Shown: positions 1 to 9,341 of the stretch, piece after piece
Layout: every line of letters starts with the position of its first letter
Numbering within the stretch: the first letter of the stretch is position 1
Assembly: GCF_002368075.1 (NCBI RefSeq)
Contig: NZ_AP018314.1
Location: 1,974,862-2,024,885 of the forward strand
Source: Sphaerospermopsis kisseleviana NIES-73
GTDB lineage: Bacteria > Cyanobacteriota > Cyanobacteriia > Cyanobacteriales > Nostocaceae
Direction: 5' to 3'
DNA: 50,024 nucleotides
The notes under the pieces: model-generated
The model's database searches: none
The model's input: only the letters and a program-made list of their open reading frames with translations
Told to the model about the DNA's origin: nothing
Program-made: the position numbers and the translations under genes

Positions 1-52
1 CCCTCCCTTGTGATGATAAGCTGAAAGCTGATCTGTGAGAAGCTTAACGGCA

Positions 53-682
53 ATGGAATGGCACGTAACTGATGCTCAAAGCTTGGCAATTATTGATAGT
101 GAAATTGGCGATCATGTCTTTTCACCAGCGGAATATGAAATAGTCCGGCGAGTAATATACGCCACCTCTGATTTTGAGTACCAGTCTTTGATTCGTTTTT
201 CGGAACACGCTTTACAAGCAGGAGCAGCCGCACTGGCAGCACGTACTACCATTGTGGTAGATGTGCCAATGGTACAGGTGGGTATTGCCTACGATATTCA
301 AAATACCTTTGCCAACCCGGTGTATTGCAGTATGGAGGCTTTAACCCGTCCCCAAAAAGAAAGAACTCGCTCGGCTTGGGGTATTGAAACTCTAGCCAAG
401 CGTTATCCAGAGGGAATTTTTGTAGTTGGTCAAGCTCAAACTGCCCTCACTACATTGGTAGATTTAATTGAAGCGGAAGAAATTCGACCGGCTTTGATTA
501 TTGCTACTCCAGCAGGTTTTATTAATGTAACTGCTGATAAAGAACGTTTACAGGATTCTTTAGTACCTTATATTACTATTGACAGTCGTAAGGGTAATGC
601 GGTGGTAGCATCTGCTATTGTTGATGGTTTGGTTGATTTAGCTTGGCAAGCTTATGGTCAAGATAGAACTGGGGTAAGTTAA
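53..682 (+). CDS. cobH: Precorrin-8X methylmutase (CobH/CbiC)
   Basis: Catalyses the methyl shift from C-11 to C-12 that converts precorrin-8X to hydrogenobyrinate (or the cobalt equivalent) in cobalamin synthesis; cytosolic. The protein (209 aa) matches the family along its length: the N-terminal EWHVTDAQSLAIID stretch, the conserved MVQVGIAYD segment, and the C-terminal ATPAGFINVTADKERL and GNAVVASAIVDGL segments. A GTG 18 bp upstream would add six residues; I prefer the ATG because family members start close to MEWHVTDAQS. It is the first gene of the window and no other cobalamin gene is visible, so its operon context lies outside or is absent. Confidence 0.93.
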   Translation: MEWHVTDAQSLAIIDSEIGDHVFSPAEYEIVRRVIYATSDFEYQSLIRFSEHALQAGAAALAARTTIVVDVPMVQVGIAYDIQNTFANPVYCSMEALTRPQKERTRSAWGIETLAKRYPEGIFVVGQAQTALTTLVDLIEAEEIRPALIIATPAGFINVTADKERLQDSLVPYITIDSRKGNAVVASAIVDGLVDLAWQAYGQDRTGVS

Positions 683-687
683 ATCAG

Positions 688-872
688 TTATTAATTGATA
701 ATTGATAATTGATAATTGACAACTGTTTCATTCAAGGTTTATGACCTCTCCTTTCAAGGAGAAAAAAAGAAAAAATTTCCTATTTCCCAATCCTCTCACG
801 AATGAGCCAGAAGTAATTGTTAATTGTCAATTGTTAATTGTCCATTGATTAATAACTCCTGACTCCTGACTC
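688..872. repeat. Heptamer repeat arrays after cobH
   Basis: Arrays of TTGATAA units (about 691-720) and their complement TTAATTG/TCAATTG (about 812-848) face each other as inverted blocks, followed by a short run of CTGACTC units (851-876). The two blocks could pair in a transcript. The stretch lies between the converging cobH and the membrane protein gene at 873. Confidence 0.8.
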
Positions 873-1571
873 CTAATAATCATCTCCATATCTTTGTGGT
901 TCTGGACGACGGCGACGGGGTTTTTCTTGTTGGTTTTCTCGTAAGCGAACACTAACTTCATTAAAAAAATCTTCTCGCACGTAGGGATAGTCACTCACCC
1001 ATAAATTACGACTGGGAATGTAGATATTACTAAATTCCTCGATTATGCTTAAATCTGGGCGATTTGACATGACTACCATTTCTGCGATTTGACCACGAGC
1101 GATCGCTTTGTGTGCAGGACGTAATGGGGCATCAAATTCGATACTAAATCCTGTATCGTCGCCCACTTCTAAATTAATTCTTTTTTCGCGATTTTCAATA
1201 ATTACTAACTCGCCTTTGTTATTGACTGTTTCTTGTTTGCCAATTAATTTTTCTGTAATCCACCAATCTATTACCCGCCCCCGAAAAAAACCGCTATACT
1301 TGTAACGCCGACATTTTGCATTGCGAATACTAGCTTGAAATACGGGATACCATAACCAAAAAAATGCCCCAAATACCCCAAAGACAAAAATCAAACCAAA
1401 ATCTAGTTTCAAAAAGATCCTTAGCAGGAAAATTACAACTACTGTGACTACAGAAATTAATAATCTTTGTAAAAAGTTGTTGAATTTTCCCCAGTAGTAT
1501 TTATACTGTGAACCACTGGCAATAAGAGGAATAATTTGTTCAAATTTTTGGCGAGTCAGTGGAACAAGCAT
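873..1571 (-). CDS. Conserved cyanobacterial membrane protein of unknown function
   Basis: 232 aa. Two adjacent membrane segments lie near residues 35-55 and 58-78 (LLISVVTVVVIFLL, then FGLIFVFGVFGAFFWLW), followed by a soluble domain of about 150 residues and a basic C-terminus (EKPRRRRPEPQ). Homologues in cyanobacteria are, as I recall, sometimes labelled phosphate ABC transporter permease, but nothing here resembles a transporter permease core: there are only two membrane segments and no EAA loop. I regard the function as unknown. It is a single gene with repeat arrays on both sides. Confidence 0.8.
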   Translation of the reverse strand: MLVPLTRQKFEQIIPLIASGSQYKYYWGKFNNFLQRLLISVVTVVVIFLLRIFLKLDFGLIFVFGVFGAFFWLWYPVFQASIRNAKCRRYKYSGFFRGRVIDWWITEKLIGKQETVNNKGELVIIENREKRINLEVGDDTGFSIEFDAPLRPAHKAIARGQIAEMVVMSNRPDLSIIEEFSNIYIPSRNLWVSDYPYVREDFFNEVSVRLRENQQEKPRRRRPEPQRYGDDY

Positions 1572-1799
<228 letters not shown>

Positions 1800-2636
1800 T
1801 TACAGAATCTTTTCTAATCCATATACTAATGATTTTAACTGGTTAATTTTGCGAATTGCTAGTAAAACTCCAGGCATATAACAGGAGCGATCGCTTGTAT
1901 CATGGCGTAGGGTGTAAATTTGCCCTGCTGCACCAAAAATTACTTCTTGATGGGCAATGAGTCCAGGTAGGCGTACACTATGAATTCTAATCCCTTCATC
2001 AACTAAAGATCCTCTCGCTCCTGGTATTTTTTCCGTTTCTGTGACTTGGGGAGGGTTAAAAGTTTTACCCATTTCCGCTAATAACTGCGCTGTCTGAATG
2101 GCTGTACCGCTTGGTGCGTCTGCTTTCTGGTTGTGATGCAGTTCGATAATTTCCACATGATCAAAGTATTGGGATGCGGTGACTGCGGCTTGTTGTAGCA
2201 GTACCATACCGATGGAAAAGTTAGGAATAATTAAACAACCTGTACTGGCTTTTTCGGCAAAGTCGGCTAAGTTTTTGAGTTGTTCGGGACTTAAACCGGT
2301 TGTACCCACTACGGGACGAATACCATAGGCGATCGCACTGCGAACGTTATCATACACTGCATCTGGATGGGTAAAGTCTACCATTACCCCTGGTTGTAGC
2401 TGTCTTTCTCCTGCTACATAGCCTAACATTGGCTCTAATTGATTGGTTATTGGCACTTCTAAGGGTTCGCTTAAACCTGCCAATTCTCCTGCGTCTTTTC
2501 CCTGATGTTCTGGTGAGGTATCGAGAGCGCCCATTAATGTCATATCAGGTGCTTGGGCTACTGCTTTGATTACTTCGCGTCCCATTTTGCCAGCAGCACC
2601 GTTGACAATGACTGGGATAGTAGATTGATTGGTCAT
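1800..2636 (-). CDS. dapB: 4-hydroxy-tetrahydrodipicolinate reductase
   Basis: Reduces the DapA product with NAD(P)H in the lysine/diaminopimelate pathway, which supplies peptidoglycan cross-links. 278 aa, slightly above the usual length. The nucleotide-binding GAAGKMG loop is at residues 13-19, the GTTG segment at 111-114, and the catalytic [15 protein letters not shown] motif at about 165-179, with the His pair and Lys171 in place. A 3' CTGACTC array almost touches the stop codon. Upstream lies another repeat block and a small membrane protein gene on the same strand. Confidence 0.96.
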   Translation of the reverse strand: MTNQSTIPVIVNGAAGKMGREVIKAVAQAPDMTLMGALDTSPEHQGKDAGELAGLSEPLEVPITNQLEPMLGYVAGERQLQPGVMVDFTHPDAVYDNVRSAIAYGIRPVVGTTGLSPEQLKNLADFAEKASTGCLIIPNFSIGMVLLQQAAVTASQYFDHVEIIELHHNQKADAPSGTAIQTAQLLAEMGKTFNPPQVTETEKIPGARGSLVDEGIRIHSVRLPGLIAHQEVIFGAAGQIYTLRHDTSDRSCYMPGVLLAIRKINQLKSLVYGLEKIL

Positions 2637-2671
2637 GTTTCTAGAATTGCGTTTTTAGTTATTTTACCTAT

Positions 2672-2805
2672 AGAGCAGGGAACAGGGAACAGGGAACAGA
2701 AAGCAAAAGGCACAGGGCAAGAGGCAAAAGTTAATATTTTACCCTTGCACCCCTGCTTTCTTCAGTGTCACCTGTCACCTGTCACCTGTTACTTGCTTTC
2801 TGCCT
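2672..2805. repeat. GGGAACA and CACCTGT repeat arrays
   Basis: GGGAACA heptamers (about 2677-2700), a diverged purine-rich stretch, then TCACCTG units (about 2765-2790). This is intergenic filler between dapB and the small membrane protein gene; no ORF of interest is seen. Confidence 0.75.
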
Positions 2806-2997
2806 TTAGGAAACTTTTAATAAATAGCTCATACAGTGTCCCATTAAAAAGTAGACTACTAACATTGCGGCCGCTGCCAGAGCAACCAATGTACCCGCCA
2901 ACATGAGGGAAAATTCTTTGTTTTCGTAGGCTTTCTCCATCAGGTGCAGTGACCAAGCAACCAGCGCCACATCAAAAAGTAAAATAGGAATCAACAT
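2806..2997 (-). CDS. Small two-helix membrane protein, unknown function
   Basis: 63 aa. Residues 1-18 (MLIPILLFDVALVAWSLH) and about 33-53 (LAGTLVALAAAAMLVVYFL) are two likely transmembrane helices joined by a charged MEKAYENKE loop. Clean ATG start; it lies between hisF and dapB on the same strand. I do not recognise a named family. The hydrophobic pattern and the normal bacterial codon use argue that it is real. Confidence 0.65.
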   Translation of the reverse strand: MLIPILLFDVALVAWSLHLMEKAYENKEFSLMLAGTLVALAAAAMLVVYFLMGHCMSYLLKVS

Positions 2998-3096
2998 ATT
3001 TCTTAATATTTCTTAATACTAGTAAACTAATATTAACATTGTTTTCGGTAACTGTGTCTAGCCGAAGAGAGATGGAATTGGTTGCTGGGGCTGGGA

Positions 3097-3870
3097 TCAA
3101 CAAGGCAAGCGGACTGGAACAGATCGTTCCTGCAAATAATTTTTAATTTGGGCTACGCTTAATTGTCCATAATGTAAAAGAGATGCTAATAAAGCGGCTT
3201 CAGCTTGACCTGCTGTTAAAGCGTCATGGATATGCTGACAATTTCCTGCACCACCAGAGGCAATAACGGGAATTTGCACAGATTCGGCGATCGCTCGCGT
3301 CAACTCCAAGTCATATCCGGCTTGAGTGCCATCTGCATCCATACTTGTCACCAACAATTCACCAGCCCCCCTTTTTTCCACTTCCTGCGCCCACCGTAAG
3401 GCATCTATTCCAGTATTTTCCCTACCACCACGCACGTAAACATCCCAACCAGGGTTATTGGGGTCTACTCTTTTGCGGGCATCAATAGCCACAACTATGC
3501 ACTGATTACCAAAGCGATCGCTCGCTTCATTGATCAAATTTGGGTTGCGGACGGCCGCAGAATTAATACTAACCTTATCAGCCCCGGCTCGTAACAAACC
3601 TTTAACATTTTCTAAGGTTTGAATTCCTCCCCCCACAGTCAGCGGAATAAAGACCTGTTCAGCAGTCCGGTAAACCACATCAATAATCGTATCCCGGTCT
3701 TCATGAGTAGCTGTAATATCCAGAAACACTAACTCATCAGCACCGGCTTCGTTATAAACTTTGGCTAGTTCTACTGGATCACCCGCGTCCTTGAGGTCTA
3801 CAAAGTTAACTCCTTTAACAACTCGTCCCGCCTTGACATCTAAACAAGGTAAAATTCTTTTAGATAACAT
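3097..3870 (-). CDS. hisF: Imidazole glycerol phosphate synthase cyclase subunit
   Basis: With HisH it makes imidazole glycerol phosphate and AICAR from PRFAR and glutamine-derived ammonia (histidine synthesis, linked to purines). 257 aa, normal length. It is a (beta/alpha)8 barrel with the two catalytic aspartates present: Asp11 in the [13 protein letters not shown] motif and Asp130 in VVAIDARK. The phosphate-binding GGGI (80-83) and the late ASGGAG motif are also clear. hisH is not adjacent, as is common in cyanobacteria. Confidence 0.97.
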   Translation of the reverse strand: MLSKRILPCLDVKAGRVVKGVNFVDLKDAGDPVELAKVYNEAGADELVFLDITATHEDRDTIIDVVYRTAEQVFIPLTVGGGIQTLENVKGLLRAGADKVSINSAAVRNPNLINEASDRFGNQCIVVAIDARKRVDPNNPGWDVYVRGGRENTGIDALRWAQEVEKRGAGELLVTSMDADGTQAGYDLELTRAIAESVQIPVIASGGAGNCQHIHDALTAGQAEAALLASLLHYGQLSVAQIKNYLQERSVPVRLPC

Positions 3871-3930
3871 AGTGATTTTTCTATCTTTGGTAATTGTTCG
3901 GAATTTAAATTGTAAAGGTAATTGGGGAAT

Positions 3931-4080
3931 TAGGTGACAGGAGGCAGGAGTCAGGGGAGCAGGGAGCAGGGAGCAGGGGGAAGTTAATAACCCAATGCCC
4001 AGTCACTAGTCCCCAGTCCCCAGTCCCCAGTCCCCAGTCACCAGTCCCCAGTCACCAATCCCCAATCCCCAGTCCCTAAG
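3931..4080. repeat. Repeat arrays upstream of ruvB
   Basis: GGGAGCA units (3957-3979) are followed by a long run of CCCCAGT/CACCAGT/CCCCAAT heptamers (about 4003-4077). The array ends about 20 bp before the ruvB start and lies between divergent hisF and ruvB, so both promoters must lie inside or beside repeat DNA. Confidence 0.8.
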
Positions 4081-4096
4081 TTAAGATAGCTGAATT

Positions 4097-5215
4097 ATGT
4101 CCATAATCTCCTCAAAAAAACAGCCTCCAGAACCCAACGGACAGCCACAACAGCGCCGCGAGTCGCCTAAAGCTTCTACCCAAAAAGCGCCTCCCCAGGA
4201 AAATATACTGCAACCGGAAGCGACTGTTGAGGAAGAAGGTAAGCAGGAAGAGAGTATTCGCCCCCAACGTTTTGCAGATTACATTGGGCAGAAAGATTTA
4301 AAGGATGTATTAGATATTGCCATTAAAGCAGCTAAATCTAGGGGTGAAGTGATGGATCACCTGTTGCTGTATGGTCCGCCCGGTTTGGGTAAAACCACAA
4401 TGGCGATGATTTTAGCTGCGGAAATGGGGGTAAATTATAAAATTACTAGCGCCCCTGCTTTAGAACGACCAAGGGATATAGTCGGTATATTGGTAAATCT
4501 CAAACCGGGTGATGTGCTGTTTATTGATGAAATCCATCGGCTTTCCCGGATGACGGAAGAAATTTTGTATCCAGCAATGGAAGATTATCGCTTAGATATT
4601 ACTGTGGGTAAAGGTTCGAGTGCCAGAATCAGAAGTATACCGTTATCTAAATTTACTTTGGTGGGAGCGACAACCCGCGTCGGTGCGTTAACTTCACCCT
4701 TGCGCGATCGCTTTGGTTTAATCCAAAAGCTGCGATTTTACGAAGTTGACGAACTGACTCAAATTGTCCTCCGCAGTGCAGAATTATTACAAACTCCTGT
4801 TAACGCTGAAGGCGCTACAGAAATCGCTAAACGTTCACGGGGAACACCAAGAATTGCCAATAGATTACTAAAGCGAGTCCGTGATTACGCGGAAGTAAAA
4901 TCATTTACAGAAATTGACCAACCTATTGCCGCAGAAGCATTGCAACTATTCCAAGTAGATCCTTGTGGTTTAGATTGGACAGATAGAAAAATGTTAAGTG
5001 TGATCATTGAAAACTTTAATGGTGGTCCAGTGGGGATAGAGACTTTAGCCGCAGCGACAGGAGAAGACACCCAAACCATAGAAGAAGTTTATGAACCCTA
5101 TTTAATGCAAATTGGCTATTTAAGCCGGACCCCTCGCGGTAGAGTGGCGACAAAAGTAGCTTATAAGCACATGGGCTTTAAACCACCTAATAATGAGCAG
5201 TTATCTTTGCTTTGA
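4097..5215 (+). CDS. ruvB: Holliday junction branch-migration helicase RuvB
   Basis: AAA+ motor that drives branch migration with RuvA in recombinational repair. 372 aa. An N-terminal disordered extension of about 55 residues, rich in Gln, Pro and Glu, precedes the core that starts at [12 protein letters not shown]. Walker A is GPPGLGKTT (93-101), Walker B FIDEIHRL (143-149), sensor GATTR and the arginine-finger region SPLRDRFG follow, and the C-terminal winged helix ends in RTPRGRVAT. The N-terminal extension is longer than in proteobacterial RuvB (about 336 aa) but usual for cyanobacteria. Confidence 0.97.
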   Translation: MSIISSKKQPPEPNGQPQQRRESPKASTQKAPPQENILQPEATVEEEGKQEESIRPQRFADYIGQKDLKDVLDIAIKAAKSRGEVMDHLLLYGPPGLGKTTMAMILAAEMGVNYKITSAPALERPRDIVGILVNLKPGDVLFIDEIHRLSRMTEEILYPAMEDYRLDITVGKGSSARIRSIPLSKFTLVGATTRVGALTSPLRDRFGLIQKLRFYEVDELTQIVLRSAELLQTPVNAEGATEIAKRSRGTPRIANRLLKRVRDYAEVKSFTEIDQPIAAEALQLFQVDPCGLDWTDRKMLSVIIENFNGGPVGIETLAAATGEDTQTIEEVYEPYLMQIGYLSRTPRGRVATKVAYKHMGFKPPNNEQLSLL

Positions 5216-5409
5216 AATCGGTTAATAATTGACCATATTCTGATTTTGTGGAAAAAAGATCCGCGAAATCCCCCTTACCTCTATAGGGCGGAGATTGATA
5301 GCGAACTTAGTTGTAAAGTCTAAGTTGCGGCACTCCCCTGGGAGAACATCGATCAGGTATACTGGCTGAACTAGTCAGTAAATTTCACCCCAAGGCTTGA
5401 AAATCGGAC

Positions 5410-6063
5410 ATGGACATCAAAAATCTGTTTATAGCAGGTGGTGTGGTGATGTGGCCACTACTACTTTCTTCAGTTGTAGCTGTAGGGCTAATTATTGAAA
5501 GAGTCAGGTTTTGGGTCAAAATTAGCAACCGTCAGCACCGAGTAGTCAGAGAAGTATTGAGTCTGTATCGTCAAAATAATGTGGTTAGTACCATTGATAC
5601 ATTGAGGAAGAATGTAGATTTGCCGATTTCCCGGATCTTTTTGACAGCTTTGGAACTAGAAGAGGCAAACCCAGAAGAGTTTCGTTTGGCTTTGGAAAGT
5701 GAAGCTCAGGCAGAAATACCTTTGCTCAAAAGATTTAACACGGTTTTTGATACTATTATTGCCCTTGCACCTCTGTTAGGATTACTGGGAACTGTACTGG
5801 GTTTAATTACTTCCTTTGCATCTTTGAATATTGGGAATGTGGGAGGATCACAAACTGCAAATGTCACAGGTGGTATTAGTGAAGCTTTGGTTTCTACTGC
5901 TACAGGTTTAATTGTGGCAATTTTTACACTTTTGTTTTCTAACACATTCCGGGGACTTTATCAACGGCAAATAGCTTTGATTCAAGAATATGGTGGAGAG
6001 TTAGAACTGTTATATCGTCGTCGCTACGAAAGAGGAGAAAAAACCTATGCGCCTACAAGATGA
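5410..6063 (+). CDS. exbB: ExbB/TolQ/MotA-family proton channel subunit
   Basis: 217 aa, inner-membrane protein expected to pair with the ExbD product to form a proton-driven motor energising outer-membrane uptake or envelope functions. Three membrane segments are visible: about 10-30, about 115-135 (TIIALAPLLGLLGTVLGLITSF) and about 155-180 (ALVSTATGLIVAIFTLLFSN). The family signature GLLGTVxG and the Thr-rich third helix are present. It overlaps exbD by 17 bp, a sign of coupling. ExbB and TolQ cannot be told apart from sequence alone. Confidence 0.9.
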   Translation: MDIKNLFIAGGVVMWPLLLSSVVAVGLIIERVRFWVKISNRQHRVVREVLSLYRQNNVVSTIDTLRKNVDLPISRIFLTALELEEANPEEFRLALESEAQAEIPLLKRFNTVFDTIIALAPLLGLLGTVLGLITSFASLNIGNVGGSQTANVTGGISEALVSTATGLIVAIFTLLFSNTFRGLYQRQIALIQEYGGELELLYRRRYERGEKTYAPTR

Positions 6064-6445
6064 TCCAGATATCCCTGCACAGATTAATATTGTGCCGATG
6101 ATTGATGTGATATTTGCGATTTTGACATTTTTTATCATGTCAACTTTGTATCTTACCCGATCCGAAGGTTTACCAGTAAATTTACCCCAAGCAGCAACAG
6201 CAAAAAGAGATAATCCTGCACAGGTGACGCTCACAATAAATAATACCGGTCAGATTTTTTTGAATAAAGAAGCTGTTAGTTTAGAGCAGTTAGCAGATCA
6301 GGTGAGAGCAAAAGCAGAACCATCACAACCTTTGATGGTAATACTTAATGCAGATGAAGCTGTGAATCACGGACAAGTGGTAGCTGTGATGGATAAAGTG
6401 CGACAGGTAGAAGGTGTGAAATTAGGTATTGCAACTCGTAAATAA
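6047..6445 (+). CDS. exbD: ExbD/TolR-family biopolymer transport protein
   Basis: 132 aa with a short cytoplasmic N-terminus, one membrane helix (about 15-36) carrying the conserved proton-relay aspartate Asp20 in NIVPMIDVIFAILTFFIMS, and a periplasmic domain of about 90 residues. It starts inside the exbB 3' end and is followed 12 bp later by a TPR protein gene, so exbB-exbD-TPR reads as one operon. A TonB-like protein is not present nearby. Confidence 0.9.
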   Translation: MRLQDDPDIPAQINIVPMIDVIFAILTFFIMSTLYLTRSEGLPVNLPQAATAKRDNPAQVTLTINNTGQIFLNKEAVSLEQLADQVRAKAEPSQPLMVILNADEAVNHGQVVAVMDKVRQVEGVKLGIATRK

Positions 6446-6457
6446 TTAAGGATTCAA

Positions 6458-7258
6458 ATGATTAAATTAATCTGTATTTTCCTGAGTTTATTACTGACCT
6501 TTGGTTTTTGTACACCAGCGATCGCACAAACCCAAACCATTACCGCAGAAGAGCTACAATTAGGGGATGAGTTAGCAAATAAAGCCTTTGCAGCTACAAA
6601 TCAAGGTGATTTTACAACAGCGGAAAAATATTGGACAGAAATTCTGGAAAAATTCCCTACTAATCCTGCAATATGGAGTAATCGCGGTAATTCGCGGGTA
6701 AGTCAGAATAAATTACAGGCTGCACTAGAAGATTATAACAAAGCCATTGAATTAGCACCTAATGTAACTGATCCTTATTTAAATCGCGGTGCAGCATTGG
6801 AAGGTTTGGGAAGATGGGAAGAGGCGATCGCTGATTATAATCATGTTTTGGAATTAGATCCAAACGATGCAATGGCCTATAATAATCGTGGTAATGCCAC
6901 AGCAGGTTTAGGGAAATGGGAAGAGGCGATCGCCGACTATCAAAAAGCTACAGAAATAGCTCCCAATTTTGCTTTTGCTCGTGCTAATTATGCCCTAGCT
7001 TTGTATGAAACAGGTGAAATAAATACAGCTATCCGAGAAATGCGGAATATAGTCCGTAAATATCCTAAATTTGCAGATATGCGTGCTGCTTTAACCGCTG
7101 CTTATTGGGTAGGTGGTAACAAAGGAGAAGCTGAAAGTAATTGGGTAGCAGCTTATGGACTAGATACACGGTATAAAGATATTAATTGGGTAACAAATAT
7201 TCGCCGTTGGCCTCCTAGTTTGATAGCAGCATTAGGTAAATTTTTGAAATTACAGTAG
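6458..7258 (+). CDS. Secreted/periplasmic TPR-repeat protein
   Basis: 266 aa. Signal peptide with a hydrophobic core at about 3-20 and a likely cleavage after AIA (residue 23). At least four tetratricopeptide repeats follow (about 35-200), the middle two nearly identical (RGNATAGLGKWEEAIADYQKA type). It is third in the exbB-exbD operon with a 12-bp gap, which suggests a periplasmic partner of the Exb motor (inference). HIP1 sites lie at matching places in two of the repeats, encoding EAIADY. Confidence 0.85.
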   Translation: MIKLICIFLSLLLTFGFCTPAIAQTQTITAEELQLGDELANKAFAATNQGDFTTAEKYWTEILEKFPTNPAIWSNRGNSRVSQNKLQAALEDYNKAIELAPNVTDPYLNRGAALEGLGRWEEAIADYNHVLELDPNDAMAYNNRGNATAGLGKWEEAIADYQKATEIAPNFAFARANYALALYETGEINTAIREMRNIVRKYPKFADMRAALTAAYWVGGNKGEAESNWVAAYGLDTRYKDINWVTNIRRWPPSLIAALGKFLKLQ

Positions 7259-7273
7259 TACAGTAATGATGAT

Positions 7274-7305
7274 GGCGATCGCTGGGAAAAAAAAGAGCGA
7301 TCGCC
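7274..7305. terminator. Hairpin built from two HIP1 palindromes between convergent genes
   Basis: A perfect 10-bp inverted repeat (GGCGATCGCT at 7274-7283 and AGCGATCGCC at 7296-7305) with a 12-nt A-rich loop. It lies 15 bp after the TPR stop and 17 bp before the end of folA, so it can serve as a bidirectional terminator, although there is no strong U-tract. Each arm contains a complete HIP1 octamer. Confidence 0.55.
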
Positions 7306-7322
7306 CCAAAAATTACCTAAAA

Positions 7323-7823
7323 TTAACATCTTTCAATTTCCACAAATTTAAACCTAAAACCATTTTCCTGTAATTTTTCTTCTTTGGTTAATTTGCCAAA
7401 GTTGCTAAATTCAGGAAAATATATATCACCCGCAAAACTCCCTTCCACAATTGTCAAATATAGCTTATTAGCAAATTCCATAGCCTGAGTATAAATTTGT
7501 TCTCCACCAGCAATAAATATCTCTTCTGTTTCACTCATTTTTGTCCATTGAATTGCCTCAGACAGTGAATGAAAAACAAGACAGCCAGGAGCTTGATAAT
7601 CAATATTTCTAGTCACAATAATATTAGTACGATTTGGCAATGGATGATTAAAAGTAGCATAGGTTTTACGACCCATAATTACAGGATGTCGCCAGGTAAT
7701 TTCTTTAAAATAACGTACATCACTGGGAATATTCCAAGGAATACCCCCACGAATGTGTTCTTTTTTGGAATCAGCTAAAATACGATCTTCGGAAATAGCA
7801 GCTATGAGACTAATAAGAGGCAT
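7323..7823 (-). CDS. folA: Dihydrofolate reductase
   Basis: Reduces dihydrofolate to tetrahydrofolate with NADPH. 166 aa, typical length. Seen: N-terminal SLIAAISEDRILA, substrate-site GGIPWNIPSDVRYFKEIT with the catalytic acid Asp35, NADPH-binding IMGRKTYATF and the GGEQIYTQA loop. Many cyanobacteria lack folA and use ThyX, so its presence is worth recording, though it is not unusual in filamentous strains. No thyA is visible beside it. Confidence 0.94.
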   Translation of the reverse strand: MPLISLIAAISEDRILADSKKEHIRGGIPWNIPSDVRYFKEITWRHPVIMGRKTYATFNHPLPNRTNIIVTRNIDYQAPGCLVFHSLSEAIQWTKMSETEEIFIAGGEQIYTQAMEFANKLYLTIVEGSFAGDIYFPEFSNFGKLTKEEKLQENGFRFKFVEIERC

Positions 7824-8013
7824 AATTCATAAATATCCTTATTCTTGAACAGACAATAATTATTTTTAATATAGTGATGTTGTTGCTCACTAAACATAAG
7901 TTTTATAAAGTTTTCAAATTAGTAACAGGATTTTTTATAGAAAATAGCTATATTTTTGACTTGTGGTGCTGTTTTCTGGTATAAAACATTGTAATTTACC
8001 AAAAAACTATAAC

Positions 8014-9285
8014 ATGACTCATTACGGCTTAATTTGCCCAGCATCCACTGGTCATTGGAACACCATGTTACCATTAGGCAAAGAATTACAACAACGTGGC
8101 CACCGTGTTACCCTGATAGGTGTTCCTGATGCACAACCCAAAGCACAAGCAGCAGGGTTAGAATTTCAAGTCATGGGTGAAACAGAATGTCCCCCAGGTT
8201 CAACAGCAGAAGCTTTGGCTAAATTAGGTGAATTAAGTGGACAGGAAGCACTAAAATACACAATCAAACTCTTTAAAGAACAAATCAACATCAAACTCAG
8301 AGACATCCCCAAAATTGTCAAAGATGCAGGTATAGAAGCACTACTAATAGATCAGACTTTTGCAGAAGGTGGTACTATTGCCGAAATTTGTCGGATGCCT
8401 TTTATTACTATTTGTAGTGCAGTAGTTTTAAATCGAGAACCCAGCGTTCCCCCATTTATAACAAATTGGAATTATAACCCAACATGGTGGGGAATACTGC
8501 GTAATAAATTAGGTTATAAATTATTAAATAAAGCAACTCAACCGATTACAGAATTAATAGATAGCTATCGTCAAGAAAACAATTTACCTGCATACTCTCA
8601 AGTTAATAATCGTTATTCTCCATTAGCACAAATAAGTCAACAACCAGAAGAATTAGAATTTCCCCGCAAAGATTTACCCCAGTGGTTTCACTTCACAGGA
8701 CCCTATCATAATTCTACAGGTCGGGAAATTCCTGATTTTCCCTTTGATAAATTAACCGGACAACCTTTAATTTATGCCTCACTGGGAACTCTGCAAAATC
8801 GCCTATTACCAGTTTTTAAAACTATTGCCGAAGCTTGCAAAGATTTAGATGCCCAATTAGTAATTTCCTTGGGTGGTTCGGCTGATCCTCAAGTTTTACA
8901 AGGACTACCAGGAAATCCCTTAGTAGTGCGTTATGCACCACAGTTACAACTATTAGAAAAAGCCAATCTCACCATTACCCATGCAGGACTAAATACTACA
9001 TTGGAATGTTTAACAAATGGTGTACCAATGGTAGCAATTCCCATTGCTAATGATCAACCAGGAGTAGCTTCCCGGATAGTTTGGTCAGGATGTGGGGAAG
9101 CTGTTCCTGTGAACAAAGTGAATGTGAATAATTTGCGGAAAGCGATTACAAAAGTCCTCACGGAAGAATCTTATAAAAAGAATGCTTTGAGGTTGCAAGC
9201 AGCGATTCAGAAAGCAGGTGGAGTGAAGCGAGCAGTTGATATTGTAGAACAGGCTATTTCTACTGGTAAGCCTGTTTTGAAGTAG
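8014..9285 (+). CDS. GT1-family (UGT/MGT-like) glycosyltransferase
   Basis: 423 aa. The N-terminal Rossmann half starts CPASTGHWNTMLPLGKELQQRGH, with the GT1 acceptor-side histidine; the C-terminal half carries the nucleotide-sugar motif THAGLNTTLECLTNGVP (His323) and PIANDQPGVA. It resembles zeaxanthin- or macrolide-glycosyltransferase-type enzymes, which move a hexose from UDP/dTDP-sugar to a lipophilic acceptor. A GTG at 7963 in frame would add 17 residues; the ATG at 8014 matches the usual family start. First gene of a three-gene rightward run with an acyltransferase-like and a GT4 gene. No HIP1 site is visible in the run. Confidence 0.85.
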   Translation: MTHYGLICPASTGHWNTMLPLGKELQQRGHRVTLIGVPDAQPKAQAAGLEFQVMGETECPPGSTAEALAKLGELSGQEALKYTIKLFKEQINIKLRDIPKIVKDAGIEALLIDQTFAEGGTIAEICRMPFITICSAVVLNREPSVPPFITNWNYNPTWWGILRNKLGYKLLNKATQPITELIDSYRQENNLPAYSQVNNRYSPLAQISQQPEELEFPRKDLPQWFHFTGPYHNSTGREIPDFPFDKLTGQPLIYASLGTLQNRLLPVFKTIAEACKDLDAQLVISLGGSADPQVLQGLPGNPLVVRYAPQLQLLEKANLTITHAGLNTTLECLTNGVPMVAIPIANDQPGVASRIVWSGCGEAVPVNKVNVNNLRKAITKVLTEESYKKNALRLQAAIQKAGGVKRAVDIVEQAISTGKPVLK

Positions 9286-9341
9286 AAAATTTAATTGATC
9301 ATAGTGCTTGTTGAACAACAAAAAATCAACTCCAAGAATTT

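Noticed and set aside
2553-2906. 117-aa forward ORF across the dapB 5' end and repeat block
   Set aside because: Antisense to dapB and then translated repeat DNA (EQGTGNREQ type).
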